64,000 bases of DNA from Rhodanobacter sp. B04 (GTDB taxonomy: Bacteria; Pseudomonadota; Gammaproteobacteria; Xanthomonadales; Rhodanobacteraceae), in NCBI RefSeq assembly GCF_002001125.1, contig NZ_MUNV01000009.1, positions 248,001 to 312,000 of the forward strand, written 5' to 3'. Below, piece by piece: positions 44,096-52,801 of this stretch. Position numbers and translations under genes: made by a program. Each line of letters begins with the position of its first letter. Within the stretch, counting starts at the first letter, position 1. Under the pieces are notes generated by a model. That model made no database searches, was not told the origin of the DNA, and was given only the letters and a program-made list of their open reading frames with translations.

Positions 44096-46123
44096 TCACG
44101 GTACGTCGTGCTCGTTCGTGCTCTCATGCACCAGCAACAGATAGCTGGCGGCAGCCCAGCTGAAATTGGGCGACTGATAACCCCGGCCGGTCAACGGGTC
44201 GTAGTTTTCGTACATGGGTGCCTGCTGTGCCAGCCCCTTGGCGTTGAGTACCAGACGACGAGCCATTTGGTCGGCCTGCCTGTCATAGCCGTAATGCCGC
44301 AGAGCTTCCACGCCGAAATAGGCTTGATCGATCCATACCGGGCCGCGCCAATATCCCTTGATCGGTGAAAAGTGCGGGTCGTCGGCGGCGAGTGTCGGAA
44401 ACGGCATGAAGGTGGCGAACTTGTTCGGGTCAAGCATGATCCTGATCACGGACCGGGCTTGATCGGGAGTCGCCACGCCAGCCCACAGCGCCGTCCAGCC
44501 TTCCGAACCATAAACGCGCACGGGATCGCCGCTGCCAAGTTTGATATCGAAGAAATAACCGCGCGCCTTGTCGAACATGCGCTGCTGGATTGCGGTCTTC
44601 ATCGCCGCAGCCTCGTTCAGCCACTGCGCCTGATCCCGGGTTTTGCCGAGGATGGCCGCGACCTGCGCCAGGTCGAGTTTTTCCTTGTACAGGTAGGCGT
44701 TGAGATCGACCGACGCCTGGTCCATCGACCAGGCGCCCTCGCCGTTCCTGAGCATGCTGATGGCGTCGAAGCGGACGCCGTTGTCCATGCCGCTTTCCCA
44801 TCTGGCGGCGACCTTGCTGCCGTCGGTCGAGCCATATTCGGCCAGGCCGTCGTGATCATGATCGCGCGCCGTGAACCACCAGCGGTGATAGCGCGCCAGC
44901 TTGTCGTACATCTCCGCCAGAAAGGCCTTGTCACCTGTAGCGCGATAGATTTCCAGCGTGGCCCAGACCGCCAGCGGAGGCTTGGTATCGCGCCAGTTGT
45001 TGGCCGCCTTGTCGAGATAGACGCAGTCGGGAACCATGCCATCGGCGGCCTGGTAGTCGAACATCGCGCGCATCTGGTCGCGTGCGAGCTCGGGCGCGAA
45101 CCGCGCCAGTGCTGCCGCGTGCTTCCACGAATCCCAGGACCAGAATCCGTTGAAATCGGGGTTGGAGTACGAGGGGATGACACCGTCGTGGTGCAGGTTG
45201 CCACGCGCCGCCCGCCAGTTTCCCAGCAGGGTAAGCATGGCCTTGACCGAAACCCGGCGCGTGGTCGCATCAGGCAGGCCCGCAAGATGGCTCGCTGTCA
45301 CGGACTTCAGGTAGTTGTCCCAGCGTGCACGGTTCTGCGTCCAGGCCGTGGCGAGATCGGCGGGTGTTGGCTTGTCGGCATGCACGTCGTAGACCAGGGT
45401 TTGCTCGACCCAGACCGTTACCGTCTGCTTCGGTTTCAGATGCAGTGAGTGCTCCAGCGCGATGCGATAGTCGGCTCCCGCCAGCATGATCCGATAGGCA
45501 GGAGCGCCGTCTGCGTGGAGTCGTGTGGTCAGCTTCGAGCTCGAGTTGGCGAAGGTTTGCGCCACCGTATCGCCATCCTTGACCAGCCCGGCCTGCTGCT
45601 CGGGCATCACGCGCCCGGCCACGGAAAGATCCACGTCCTGCAAGGTTGTCGCGGTGAGTTCGATGCGCACCAGTGCATGCCAGGAATCGGCAAAGAACAA
45701 GGTCTGCCGCACGGTCAGGCCCGGGCCGGAAAACTGGCGTACCAGATAGCCCGGCGCCGCGTGGCTATCGGTCGGGTTCAGGCTGATGCTCTGCTTGCTG
45801 GAGGTATCGCGCAGTGCCAACTGGGCGAAGCGCGCACCGGCCCATTGGCCATCCCCAAGGCTGTGCACGAAGGGGCCGGAAAAACCTGTCGCGGGATCGC
45901 CGGCAACCGGCAGGCTGTAGCCATGCCACGACCCGGCGTCAAAAAAGATGTTGAAGCTTCGATCCGTCGGTGTCTGCGGCGCACCGTGCAGGTCGAGTAC
46001 ATCGAGATAGCTGGTAGCGGCATCGGCCCGATGGGTGACTGGCTCAGCCCATGCCTCCCCGCCGCCAAGACTAAAGACCGCGATAGTCGCAGCGATGATC
46101 AGGAGCTTGACGGGTGGACGCAT
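44096..46123 (-). CDS. GH63 alpha-glucosidase (YgjK-like), secreted
   Basis: A 675-residue secreted protein (signal peptide near residues 5-27). The C-terminal (alpha/alpha)6 barrel has GH63 motifs: FNGFWSWDSWKHAAALARF, DYQAADGMVPDCVY, WESGMDNGVRFD (acid Asp), GYWRGPVWIDQAYFGVEAL and PMYENYDPLTG (base Glu). YgjK of E. coli hydrolyses glucosyl-alpha-1,3-galactose. Eukaryotic relatives trim the terminal glucose of N-glycans. ATG 46123 is preceded by AAGGA. It lies 108 bases downstream of the TonB receptor on the same strand, so uptake and hydrolysis are probably linked. Confidence 0.87.
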   Translation of the reverse strand: MRPPVKLLIIAATIAVFSLGGGEAWAEPVTHRADAATSYLDVLDLHGAPQTPTDRSFNIFFDAGSWHGYSLPVAGDPATGFSGPFVHSLGDGQWAGARFAQLALRDTSSKQSISLNPTDSHAAPGYLVRQFSGPGLTVRQTLFFADSWHALVRIELTATTLQDVDLSVAGRVMPEQQAGLVKDGDTVAQTFANSSSKLTTRLHADGAPAYRIMLAGADYRIALEHSLHLKPKQTVTVWVEQTLVYDVHADKPTPADLATAWTQNRARWDNYLKSVTASHLAGLPDATTRRVSVKAMLTLLGNWRAARGNLHHDGVIPSYSNPDFNGFWSWDSWKHAAALARFAPELARDQMRAMFDYQAADGMVPDCVYLDKAANNWRDTKPPLAVWATLEIYRATGDKAFLAEMYDKLARYHRWWFTARDHDHDGLAEYGSTDGSKVAARWESGMDNGVRFDAISMLRNGEGAWSMDQASVDLNAYLYKEKLDLAQVAAILGKTRDQAQWLNEAAAMKTAIQQRMFDKARGYFFDIKLGSGDPVRVYGSEGWTALWAGVATPDQARSVIRIMLDPNKFATFMPFPTLAADDPHFSPIKGYWRGPVWIDQAYFGVEALRHYGYDRQADQMARRLVLNAKGLAQQAPMYENYDPLTGRGYQSPNFSWAAASYLLLVHESTNEHDVP

Positions 46124-46231
46124 GACGTATCGTTCCTTGGCGCGAACCGCTGGTGAGGAGGCCGCGTCGGCCACGGAAGCAGCCGACGCGACGCAGGTTC
46201 CCGGATGGCAACGGTTTCGTTCCCTAGGATT

Positions 46232-48784
46232 TTAGAACTTGTACTTGACCTGGAAGTTGACTTCGCGCCCCTCGATCGAGCGGGCGAGAATCACCCCGCC
46301 GCTGCTGGCAAAGCCGAACAGGCGGGCGTTGCCTTCGGTGATGCCGATCTGGTTGGTCATGTTGGTACCGCGCAGGCTCAGCATCCAGTTCTCGCCGATA
46401 TTGGCGTTGGCACCGAAGCTCACGTCGTAATAGCTGCCCATCGGCTGCTGCATCAGCTGGTCGCTGTAGCGGTTGCCGATGTGCTCGTAGGTGGCCCAGA
46501 ACTTCAGGCTGCCCCAGCTGGTCGGCACTTCGTAGGCCGGCGTCACGCGGTACTGGATCTCGGGCTGGCGATCGACCGTCATGCCGGAGATGCTGCTGCA
46601 CTGGTAACTTCCGTCCTGCGCCTGATACGTCACGCAGCCCGCGTAGCGGTTGTAGTGGCCATGCATGTAGTTGCCGCTGAGCGCAACGGAGAAGCGCTCG
46701 AACGGCTTGAGCATCACCTGTGCGTTGACGCCGTTGGTCATCGAGCCGTAGACCAGGCTGACCAGCCCCGTGCTCAACTGGATGGAGTACGGCACGCCGA
46801 TGAACTGGCGGTGGTACACGCCGATGTCCGCGTAGATCCACGGCGCCTGGTACTTGAAGCCCATCTCGTAGTTGTGGATGTGCTCGGTCGGCGGATTGCC
46901 GAGGTTCACGATGTCGTCGAAGCTGGGCAGGAACGCGCCGTTGTTGACGCGGCCGTACATGCTCATGTTGTCGGCCAGCAAATAGTTGGCGCCCAGCGTC
47001 CACGACGCCGCGCCGCGGTTCTGGCCGTAATGCGTCCAGCTGTCGATCAGGTACTCGGCATTGTTGTTGTAGACGGTGTTCGGGTTGGCGTCGAGATCGC
47101 CCGACGAAGTGTTCTGGAAGTTGCCGCCGATGTTGTCGTGCTGCCAGCGCACGCCGCCGTCGAAGCGCCACTTGCCCAGCGTCCACTCGTCGGCGAGGTA
47201 GAACGCCGTGGTGGTGGCGTGCCAGTTCTCGTTGAACGCCATCCACGACGCCGGGCCGGGAGCCCAGAACAGGCCCTGCTTGTCGGTGAGCTGGTAGACG
47301 TTGCCGCCGACGCTGTAGTCCACCGCGATCGGGGTCGGGTTGTTCTTCGCCTGCAACAGCATGTTGAGGCCGTCGTCTTCGGAGTGGTCCATGCCGTACA
47401 CCGCGGTGTAGTTGCCGAAGGTCAGCGTGTTGCCGTCGAAGATTTCCTTGCTCAGCCGGAACTCGTTGCTGAGCGAATGGATGCGCTTGTGGATGTACTC
47501 GGGGTTCTGCACCGTGACGTTCTGATTCAAGTTCGCCGGCTGGCCGTTGTTGGTGTAGACCGCCGTGGCGGTGCCGCCGGACGGCAGGCCGAAGTCGGAG
47601 ACGGAACCGGTGATGAACTCGCCCAGCGAGGTCGGGTTGGCACCAGTGCTGAAGAACGCCGTGGTATCCATGTTGCCGCCGACGAGGATGGCCTTGTCGG
47701 AGAGCGACCAGCCATTGTCGAAATCCAGGTCGAGGTTGGCGCCGACCACGTGCATGTCACCGCCCTGGCCGTTGGCCATGTCGATGTTTTGCCCGCCAGG
47801 CGTACAGCCGCTCGTGAAGCAGGGTGTGGTCTGCAGGAACTGGTAGCGGTCGGCGTTGCTGCCGAAGGTGCCGGTGAGCGGACTGAAGTCCGGATAGGGC
47901 GAGAACTTGCCCGCGGACGGGTTGTAGATCGGCGTGTCGGTGACCCACTGGTTCTTGTCCTTCAGGTCGCGCGCGTAGAACATCAGCGAACCGTGTTCCA
48001 GGTCGTGGCTGAGCGTGGCGGTGAGCTGGCCGCCTTTGTCCGAGGCGAACTGCGGATCGCGCACGCCGTCGGACTTGCGCCAGAAGCCGCCCACGCTGCC
48101 ATACCAGCCGCTGTCCTTGCCGCCGATCGGGAAGCCGTAGAAGCCGTCCAGCCGCTCCATGCCTTCCGAGCCGTAGGTCACGCCGATGTCGCCGCCAGGC
48201 GTCGAGGAACCTTCCTTCAGGATGAAATTGGCGATCAGGCCGGGCTGGCCGTTGCCGTACAGCACCGAGGTGCCGCCCTGCACGGCCTCGACGCGATCGA
48301 TGGTGTCGTCGAGGCGGAACATCGCGTCGGTGAAGTAGTCCCACTTGGGGAACAGCGGCGAGCCGTTCATCTGCAACGTCACGAAAGGGGCGCCACTGTC
48401 GGATGGAAAGCCGGCGACCTCGATGTTCGCACCGGTTTCGCCGCCGGACGATTCCGGATACACGCCGGGCGACAGCTTCAGCAGGTCGGCCGTGCTGACC
48501 GGGGTGAGCTCCCTGATCTGTTCGCTGGTCGCGGTGGTAACCGAGTAGCTGGCATCGATCTTCTTGATGCCACCGAAGGCCGAGTTGCCGGTGACCACGA
48601 CGGTGTTGAGCGTCTGCGCCGATGCCGGTTCAGCGGGTTTCTGCCTGCTTTGCTCTGTCGATGGCGCGGCCTGTGGCGGTGCGACTCGGGACGCCGTGTC
48701 CTGCGCCTGTACGGCACCGGTCGCCAGCATGACGCCGATGGCAACGCTTAGAGCCCGTCGATTGATCTGCGTGCAATTTCTCAT
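46232..48784 (-). CDS. TonB-dependent outer-membrane receptor (carbohydrate type)
   Basis: An 850-residue receptor: signal peptide (ALSVAIGVMLATGAVQAQ), plug with STADLLKLSPGVYPESSGG, GANIEVAGFP and DRVEAVQGGTSVLYGNGQ, a 22-strand-type barrel and a terminal strand ending FQVKYKF. ATG 48784 has GGAGGAG 8 bases upstream. A frame open further upstream is not credible. It is paralogous to the receptor at 5909-8491. It is transcribed with the GH63 gene. A palindrome with a TATACT -10-like element lies about 190 bases upstream. It likely imports a glucosylated or galactosylated oligosaccharide. Confidence 0.93.
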   Translation of the reverse strand: MRNCTQINRRALSVAIGVMLATGAVQAQDTASRVAPPQAAPSTEQSRQKPAEPASAQTLNTVVVTGNSAFGGIKKIDASYSVTTATSEQIRELTPVSTADLLKLSPGVYPESSGGETGANIEVAGFPSDSGAPFVTLQMNGSPLFPKWDYFTDAMFRLDDTIDRVEAVQGGTSVLYGNGQPGLIANFILKEGSSTPGGDIGVTYGSEGMERLDGFYGFPIGGKDSGWYGSVGGFWRKSDGVRDPQFASDKGGQLTATLSHDLEHGSLMFYARDLKDKNQWVTDTPIYNPSAGKFSPYPDFSPLTGTFGSNADRYQFLQTTPCFTSGCTPGGQNIDMANGQGGDMHVVGANLDLDFDNGWSLSDKAILVGGNMDTTAFFSTGANPTSLGEFITGSVSDFGLPSGGTATAVYTNNGQPANLNQNVTVQNPEYIHKRIHSLSNEFRLSKEIFDGNTLTFGNYTAVYGMDHSEDDGLNMLLQAKNNPTPIAVDYSVGGNVYQLTDKQGLFWAPGPASWMAFNENWHATTTAFYLADEWTLGKWRFDGGVRWQHDNIGGNFQNTSSGDLDANPNTVYNNNAEYLIDSWTHYGQNRGAASWTLGANYLLADNMSMYGRVNNGAFLPSFDDIVNLGNPPTEHIHNYEMGFKYQAPWIYADIGVYHRQFIGVPYSIQLSTGLVSLVYGSMTNGVNAQVMLKPFERFSVALSGNYMHGHYNRYAGCVTYQAQDGSYQCSSISGMTVDRQPEIQYRVTPAYEVPTSWGSLKFWATYEHIGNRYSDQLMQQPMGSYYDVSFGANANIGENWMLSLRGTNMTNQIGITEGNARLFGFASSGGVILARSIEGREVNFQVKYKF

Positions 48785-48957
48785 GATGAATTCTCCTCCC
48801 CGAGACATATGGGTCATTGTTATTTGCGTGGACTGGATGCCGTGGCGCCTGCGCATGCTCTGGCCCATCCGCTGCCTGAAGCTGTTTCGTTCCTTCTCCG
48901 CTGCCCTTGCCACAAACGGGGCGCCGGTGAGGACACATCGTAGCCCAGAAAACTCCA

Positions 48958-48978
48958 TTTGTACTACCATAGTATAAA
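48958..48978. promoter_or_regulatory. Palindrome overlapping the TonB receptor promoter
   Basis: TTTGTACTA, spacer CCA, TAGTATAAA form a 9-bp inverted repeat with one mismatch. On the minus strand it contains TATACT, a good -10 hexamer for the receptor. The form and position fit a repressor site, possibly for the GntR regulator at 49383, but this is not proven. Confidence 0.55.
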
Positions 48979-49252
48979 AGACGGATGTCCACGATGAAGA
49001 TGCGCCTGATCGCGCGCTGCACGGAGCAGGCGGCCGGGAGGTGGTTCGGCAGGCAGGCGGGAACGTGTGCCGCAGCGATGTCATCGCTTGCCTGGCAAGC
49101 ACCGCTGCGCGGTCGATGGCTGGCTCAAGGCAACGTGCGGCCGCGGCCAGCAGCAAGCTGCTCGCGGCCATCACTGCGCCGCGCTGCGATTGATCTTCAA
49201 CCCGAGTCAGCCGGGTATGTTCCTCGGCGCTGCACGGACTTCACGCGGTGCA

Positions 49253-49265
49253 TTTGTATGATAAA
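49253..49265. promoter_or_regulatory. Candidate GntR (FadR-type) operator upstream of the regulator
   Basis: TTTGTATGATAAA, an AT-rich imperfect palindrome in GC-rich DNA, 118 bases before the GntR start. It resembles the short T-rich/A-rich operators of FadR-subfamily regulators and would fit autoregulation. Confidence 0.4.
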
Positions 49266-49382
49266 TTTCGGGAGCTACTGCACCGCAGCATGCCGCGATA
49301 CCCGATCCAAGCGGCTTCCCGCATCGTCTTGCGATGACTGCGCAACAATGCGGAAAGCCCTTACTGCGGAGAGAAGTTGAAC

Positions 49383-50102
49383 ATGAAGGCTACGGACTCA
49401 CGCAATCTGCACGGCCATGTGATCCGCGAATTGGGCAAGCGGATCGTTGTCGGCGACTTGCGTCCGGGTGATGTCTTACCGCGCGAAGAGGCACTGGCCG
49501 AAAGCATGGACGTGAGTCGCACGGCCCTGCGCGAGGCCCTGAAGGTGTTGTCCGCCAAGGGCCTGATCGAGTCTCGCCCGCGAGTGGGCACCCGCGTGCG
49601 TGCGACGCACTTCTGGAACCAGCTTGATGCGGACGTCCTTTCCTGGCGCTGCGCCTCGATGCCAGCCGACGACTTCATCGAAAAACTGGTGGAGATGCGC
49701 GAAATCATCGAACCGGCCGCGGCGGCGGCGGCGGCGCGCCGACGCACCGCAGCCCAGCTGGCCAACGTGGAGCTTGCCTACCGGAAAATGGAAGCCTCCC
49801 TGGACCCTGAAGAATGGGCCGTGGCGGATCTCGGTTTTCACGATGCCGTGCTGCAGGCGACCGGCAATGAATTGATGATCTCGCTTTTCTCGGTAGTCGA
49901 AAGCGCTCTCGGGATGTTCTTCGTGTTGTCGGCGAAGACGGCCGGAAACTTCAACTATTCACTGCCGCACCATCTGAAAGTGCTTGAAGCGATCCGCCGC
50001 AAACAGCCGGAGATCGCGCGCAAGGCGATGCAAAGCATGATCGAGGATTCCCTGGCCAATCTTCACAAAAAGCGCAAGGGAAGCTCCAAAAAAGCTTCCT
50101 GA
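49383..50102 (+). CDS. dgoR: GntR/FadR-family regulator, DgoR-like
   Basis: A 239-residue regulator. The winged helix-turn-helix (about 8-75) contains RPGDVLPREEALAESMDVSR and VSRTALREALKVLSAKGL. FWNQLDADVLSW, a stretch shared with E. coli DgoR, leads into an all-helical FCD effector domain (VEMREIIEPAAAAAAA, DLGFHDAVLQATGN, HHLKVLEAIRRK with metal-ligand His). The C-terminus is Lys-rich. ATG 49383 has GGAGAG upstream. Given the dgo genes at 54981-57708, it is likely the galactonate-responsive repressor, although it is 3 kb away and separated by the divergent pair. Confidence 0.75.
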   Translation: MKATDSRNLHGHVIRELGKRIVVGDLRPGDVLPREEALAESMDVSRTALREALKVLSAKGLIESRPRVGTRVRATHFWNQLDADVLSWRCASMPADDFIEKLVEMREIIEPAAAAAAARRRTAAQLANVELAYRKMEASLDPEEWAVADLGFHDAVLQATGNELMISLFSVVESALGMFFVLSAKTAGNFNYSLPHHLKVLEAIRRKQPEIARKAMQSMIEDSLANLHKKRKGSSKKAS

Positions 50103-50154
50103 CTCGTGTGTTACTTGCTTAAGCACCAGGCCCAACTTCGTCATTCCTGCGGCT

Positions 50155-50283
50155 CTGAACAGCCGAATGGCTGGTCAAGCGAGGATCCAGCGCCTTTGGT
50201 GGTTCGCAAGCGCCGAAATCACTGGATGACCAGCTTCGCTATTGAAGAGTTCCTCTTGCTTGACCAGCCATTCGGCTGTTCAG
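50155..50283. repeat. Inverted-repeat element with 26-bp perfect arms
   Basis: 50155-50180 (CTGAACAGCCGAATGGCTGG and six more bases) is the exact reverse complement of 50258-50283. A 77-base interior carries a looser inner repeat (GGATCCAGCG against CACTGGATG). Outside the arms, CGTCATTCC and GGATGACG extend the symmetry to about 50138-50299. No open frame lies inside. It looks like a large REP/BIME or MITE-like element between the GntR gene and the convergent phospho-lyase. Confidence 0.75.
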
Positions 50284-50366
50284 AACGGCGAGGATGACGG
50301 CAATTAACCTCCAGCTGCATTGGTTGCTGAGCCAGGCACTATCCATACCCAGCAAGCGCAACAGGG

Positions 50367-51713
50367 CTACGACCCACGCAACACCTGATCGAGCTTGTCC
50401 AGAAATTCTTCGGCGTTGGCTTGACTAAATACGATCGGCGGCTTGATCTTCAGCACGTTGTCGTCCGGGCCTTCGGTGGAAAGCAGCACGTGACGTGCCT
50501 TCATCGCTTCCACCACGGCTTTGGCCCTCTTCTGATCGGGCGTTCTCGCCTCGGGATCGCGCACCAATTCGGCACCGACAAACAGGCCACGCCCGCGCAC
50601 ATCGCCGATGCAATCGTGTCGCTGCTGCAATTCGCGCAATCCCTCCATCAGGAAAGCACCGACGCGACGGGCGTTCTCCTGCAACTGCTCGTCTGCAATC
50701 ACATCCAGCACCGCCAGCGCGATCGCGCAGGACACCGGATTGCCGCCAAACGTATTGAAGTACTCCATGCCGCTGACAAAGCTGGCGGCGATCTCCGGCG
50801 TGGTCACTACGGCGCCCATAGGATGGCCGTTGCCGATCGGCTTGCCGATGGTAACGATATCCGGCACGACGCCCTGGGATTCGAACGCCCAGAAATGTTC
50901 GCCCACCCGGCCAAAACCAACCTGTACTTCATCGGCCAGGCACACGCCCCCGGCCGCACGCACCGCCGTGTAGGCTTCGCGCAAGTAGCCTTCGGGAAGC
51001 ACGATCTGACCGCCGCAACCCAGCAGCGATTCGCAATAGAACGCGGCTGGCGCGATGCCACGCTGATGCAGGCTTTCGATCGCCGCCGGCAACGCCTGGC
51101 CGTACTGCCGACCCGCCGCGGAAGTTTCGCGGAAAGGCCCACGATAAATGTCGGGCATCGCCACCACACCGACATGCGAACTCTGCCCTGCTCCACCTTT
51201 GCCGTTGAACTTGTACGGGCTCAACTCGACCATCGACGGCGAATGACCGTGGTAGGCGTGATCCACCACGACCACACCTGACACCTTGGTGTGCGCCCGC
51301 GCGAGGCGCAGGGCGAGGTCGTTCGCTTCGGTGCCGGAGTTGGTGAGAAACACGACCGACAACGGTTCGGGCAAGGTAGCCGTCAGGCGCAGCGCATACT
51401 CGATGATGTTGTCGTGCAGATAACGGGTATTGGTATTGAGCTGCGCCATCTGCGCCTGCCCTGCCGCGACCACGCGCGGATGGCAGTGCCCGACATGGCA
51501 GACGTTGTTGACCATGTCCAGATAGGCCTGGCCGTGCTGGTCGTACAACCAGACACCTTCACCGCGAACGATCTTGAGCGGCTCGTTGTACGACACGCTG
51601 AGGGTCGGATTCAGCAGCTGTTTGCGCAGGCGCAGGATGTCGGCATTGCTACGTTGCGGTACGTTGCTGGAGGTAGCGCCGACGGGCAGGCCGGAGGCGG
51701 TGGGATCAGTCAT
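50367..51713 (-). CDS. Class-III PLP enzyme, AGXT2L/ETNPPL-type phospho-lyase
   Basis: A 448-residue fold-type I PLP enzyme: SGTEANDLALRLARAHT cofactor region, DHAYHGHSP, LADEVQVGFGR and IVTIGKPIGNGHPMGAVV with the Schiff-base Lys. Downstream, GMEYFNTFGGNPVSCAIALA, IGDVRGRGLFVGAELV and HVLLSTEGPDDNVLKIKPP closely follow the animal ethanolamine-phosphate and 5-phosphohydroxylysine phospho-lyases rather than ordinary aminotransferases. These enzymes eliminate phosphate and ammonia to give an aldehyde. ATG 51713 overlaps the end of the kinase gene by 8 bases, the same kinase/lyase logic as animal hydroxylysine breakdown. The substrate (phosphohydroxylysine, phosphoethanolamine or other) is inferred. 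Confidence 0.82.
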   Translation of the reverse strand: MTDPTASGLPVGATSSNVPQRSNADILRLRKQLLNPTLSVSYNEPLKIVRGEGVWLYDQHGQAYLDMVNNVCHVGHCHPRVVAAGQAQMAQLNTNTRYLHDNIIEYALRLTATLPEPLSVVFLTNSGTEANDLALRLARAHTKVSGVVVVDHAYHGHSPSMVELSPYKFNGKGGAGQSSHVGVVAMPDIYRGPFRETSAAGRQYGQALPAAIESLHQRGIAPAAFYCESLLGCGGQIVLPEGYLREAYTAVRAAGGVCLADEVQVGFGRVGEHFWAFESQGVVPDIVTIGKPIGNGHPMGAVVTTPEIAASFVSGMEYFNTFGGNPVSCAIALAVLDVIADEQLQENARRVGAFLMEGLRELQQRHDCIGDVRGRGLFVGAELVRDPEARTPDQKRAKAVVEAMKARHVLLSTEGPDDNVLKIKPPIVFSQANAEEFLDKLDQVLRGS

Positions 51714-52725
51714 GGCTTGGTTCCAGAAAGGGGCCGACGATGGCATCGTGGTCGACTTCGGCGAGTTCGCGCAACAGCGCGCGCACGCCTCGCTGCGATA
51801 CAAGGATGAACGGGTTGTCGGGCTCTTCCCGATGCGCGCGCGTCGCCATCAGCACGCTATGGCAAAGGCGCGCAAGAATGAAGACATGCAGCTGTTCAAG
51901 CTCGACGCGCCGCAATGGACACCGCGCCAGATAGCCGCGAACGATGGTGCGTGCGCATGCCACCGGATCAGCCTCATGCTGCATCGCATAGGTGCAGGCG
52001 ATCGCCAGGTCGGCCAGACGGAAACTGGTGCACATGTCGCCGAAATCTATCACCGCGCGAACGCGCTGGCCGTCGCCGTCATCCGCCACGATCACATTCA
52101 GATCGTTGGCATCGTTGTGCAGCACCGTGATCGGCAGCTGCGCCTGCCATTGCGGCAGACGGCTGCAGAACGCCTTCACTTGAGCCTCCACGATGGCGCG
52201 CAGGCCGACGTCACTGATATGCGCGATTTCGTCGCACAAGGTTGGCAACCGCAGCAGATTCCAGTCGTGCTGGCGACCGGCAGCCGGATGATGAAAGTCC
52301 TGCAGCCCACGCGTCAGCCGGCCGACCGCGCTACCAAGACTCTCGTGCAACGCCGCGCGCCGAGTCAAAGGCAGTACCCCGATGGCATCCGCATATGTCG
52401 TGCCGGGCACGAAGCTCAACACGCGCACCTGGCACGACTGCCCCGCAATCGGCAAGGTCAACAGGTGTTCGCCGCCCACGGCGAGCTGCACCCGCGGCCA
52501 TTGCAATGCCGGCTCGCGTTCGGCCAGCGTCATCATGGCCTTATTCTCGAGATCCAGGTCCATCCGCGACCATGACGGGTGCGCCACCTTCAGCACATAC
52601 TCGCCATGCTCGGTGCGGATGCGGAAGTTCTGATCGGCATAGGATGGCAGTGCGCAAATATCGCCACGGATGCGCCAGTGCCGGTCAGCCAGCACCAGCG
52701 CCGCGTCAGGAGTCAGGATGTCCAT
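51706..52725 (-). CDS. APH-fold kinase, hydroxylysine-kinase-like
   Basis: A 339-residue aminoglycoside-phosphotransferase-fold kinase: LPSYADQNFRI substrate/nucleotide lobe, YVLKVAHP Lys, catalytic loop VLHNDANDLNVIV (H-x-D-x4-N), and VIDFGDM metal Asp. The LPSY.DQNF, H.D.ND.N and DFGDM features match hydroxylysine kinase (HYKK/AGPHD1). It would phosphorylate a hydroxyl of an amino acid or amine, feeding the coupled phospho-lyase. ATG 52725 is preferred: a frame open to 52776 would run through the AT-rich promoter-like sequence (TATACT on the minus strand). Divergent from the GH42 operon. Confidence 0.78.
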   Translation of the reverse strand: MDILTPDAALVLADRHWRIRGDICALPSYADQNFRIRTEHGEYVLKVAHPSWSRMDLDLENKAMMTLAEREPALQWPRVQLAVGGEHLLTLPIAGQSCQVRVLSFVPGTTYADAIGVLPLTRRAALHESLGSAVGRLTRGLQDFHHPAAGRQHDWNLLRLPTLCDEIAHISDVGLRAIVEAQVKAFCSRLPQWQAQLPITVLHNDANDLNVIVADDGDGQRVRAVIDFGDMCTSFRLADLAIACTYAMQHEADPVACARTIVRGYLARCPLRRVELEQLHVFILARLCHSVLMATRAHREEPDNPFILVSQRGVRALLRELAEVDHDAIVGPFLEPSHD

Positions 52726-52755
52726 AGGATCGCGCACAAATATTGCGGGAGCCTT

Positions 52756-52769
52756 AATTGTAGTATAAG
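52756..52769. promoter_or_regulatory. AT-rich promoter/operator between kinase and GH42 genes
   Basis: AATTGTAGTATAAG. On the minus strand it contains TATACT, about 37 bases before the kinase start, a plausible -10. TAGTATAA is identical to the right half of the palindrome at 48958-48978. It could be only a shared -10 sequence or a half-operator. Confidence 0.5.
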
Positions 52770-52801
52770 TTGACATTTAAAACCCATCACAGGCGCATCC
52801 C

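Larger units (their letters stand above)
48785..49382. other. Long intergenic region between TonB receptor and GntR regulator
   Basis: About 600 bases. It holds the palindrome at 48958-48978 and the TTTGTATGATAAA site at 49253-49265, plus a long receptor leader. Weak open frames here (for example around 48985-49380) have no recognisable protein features and are not annotated. Confidence 0.5.

Noticed and set aside
48985-49380. Possible 131-residue gene before the GntR regulator
   Set aside because: Cys/Arg-rich random-looking composition, no ribosome site, and it overlaps operator-like sequences.
52726-52776. 17-residue N-terminal extension of the kinase
   Set aside because: It is AT-rich, contains the promoter-like TATACT, and precedes the first conserved region. 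ATG 52725 is preferred.
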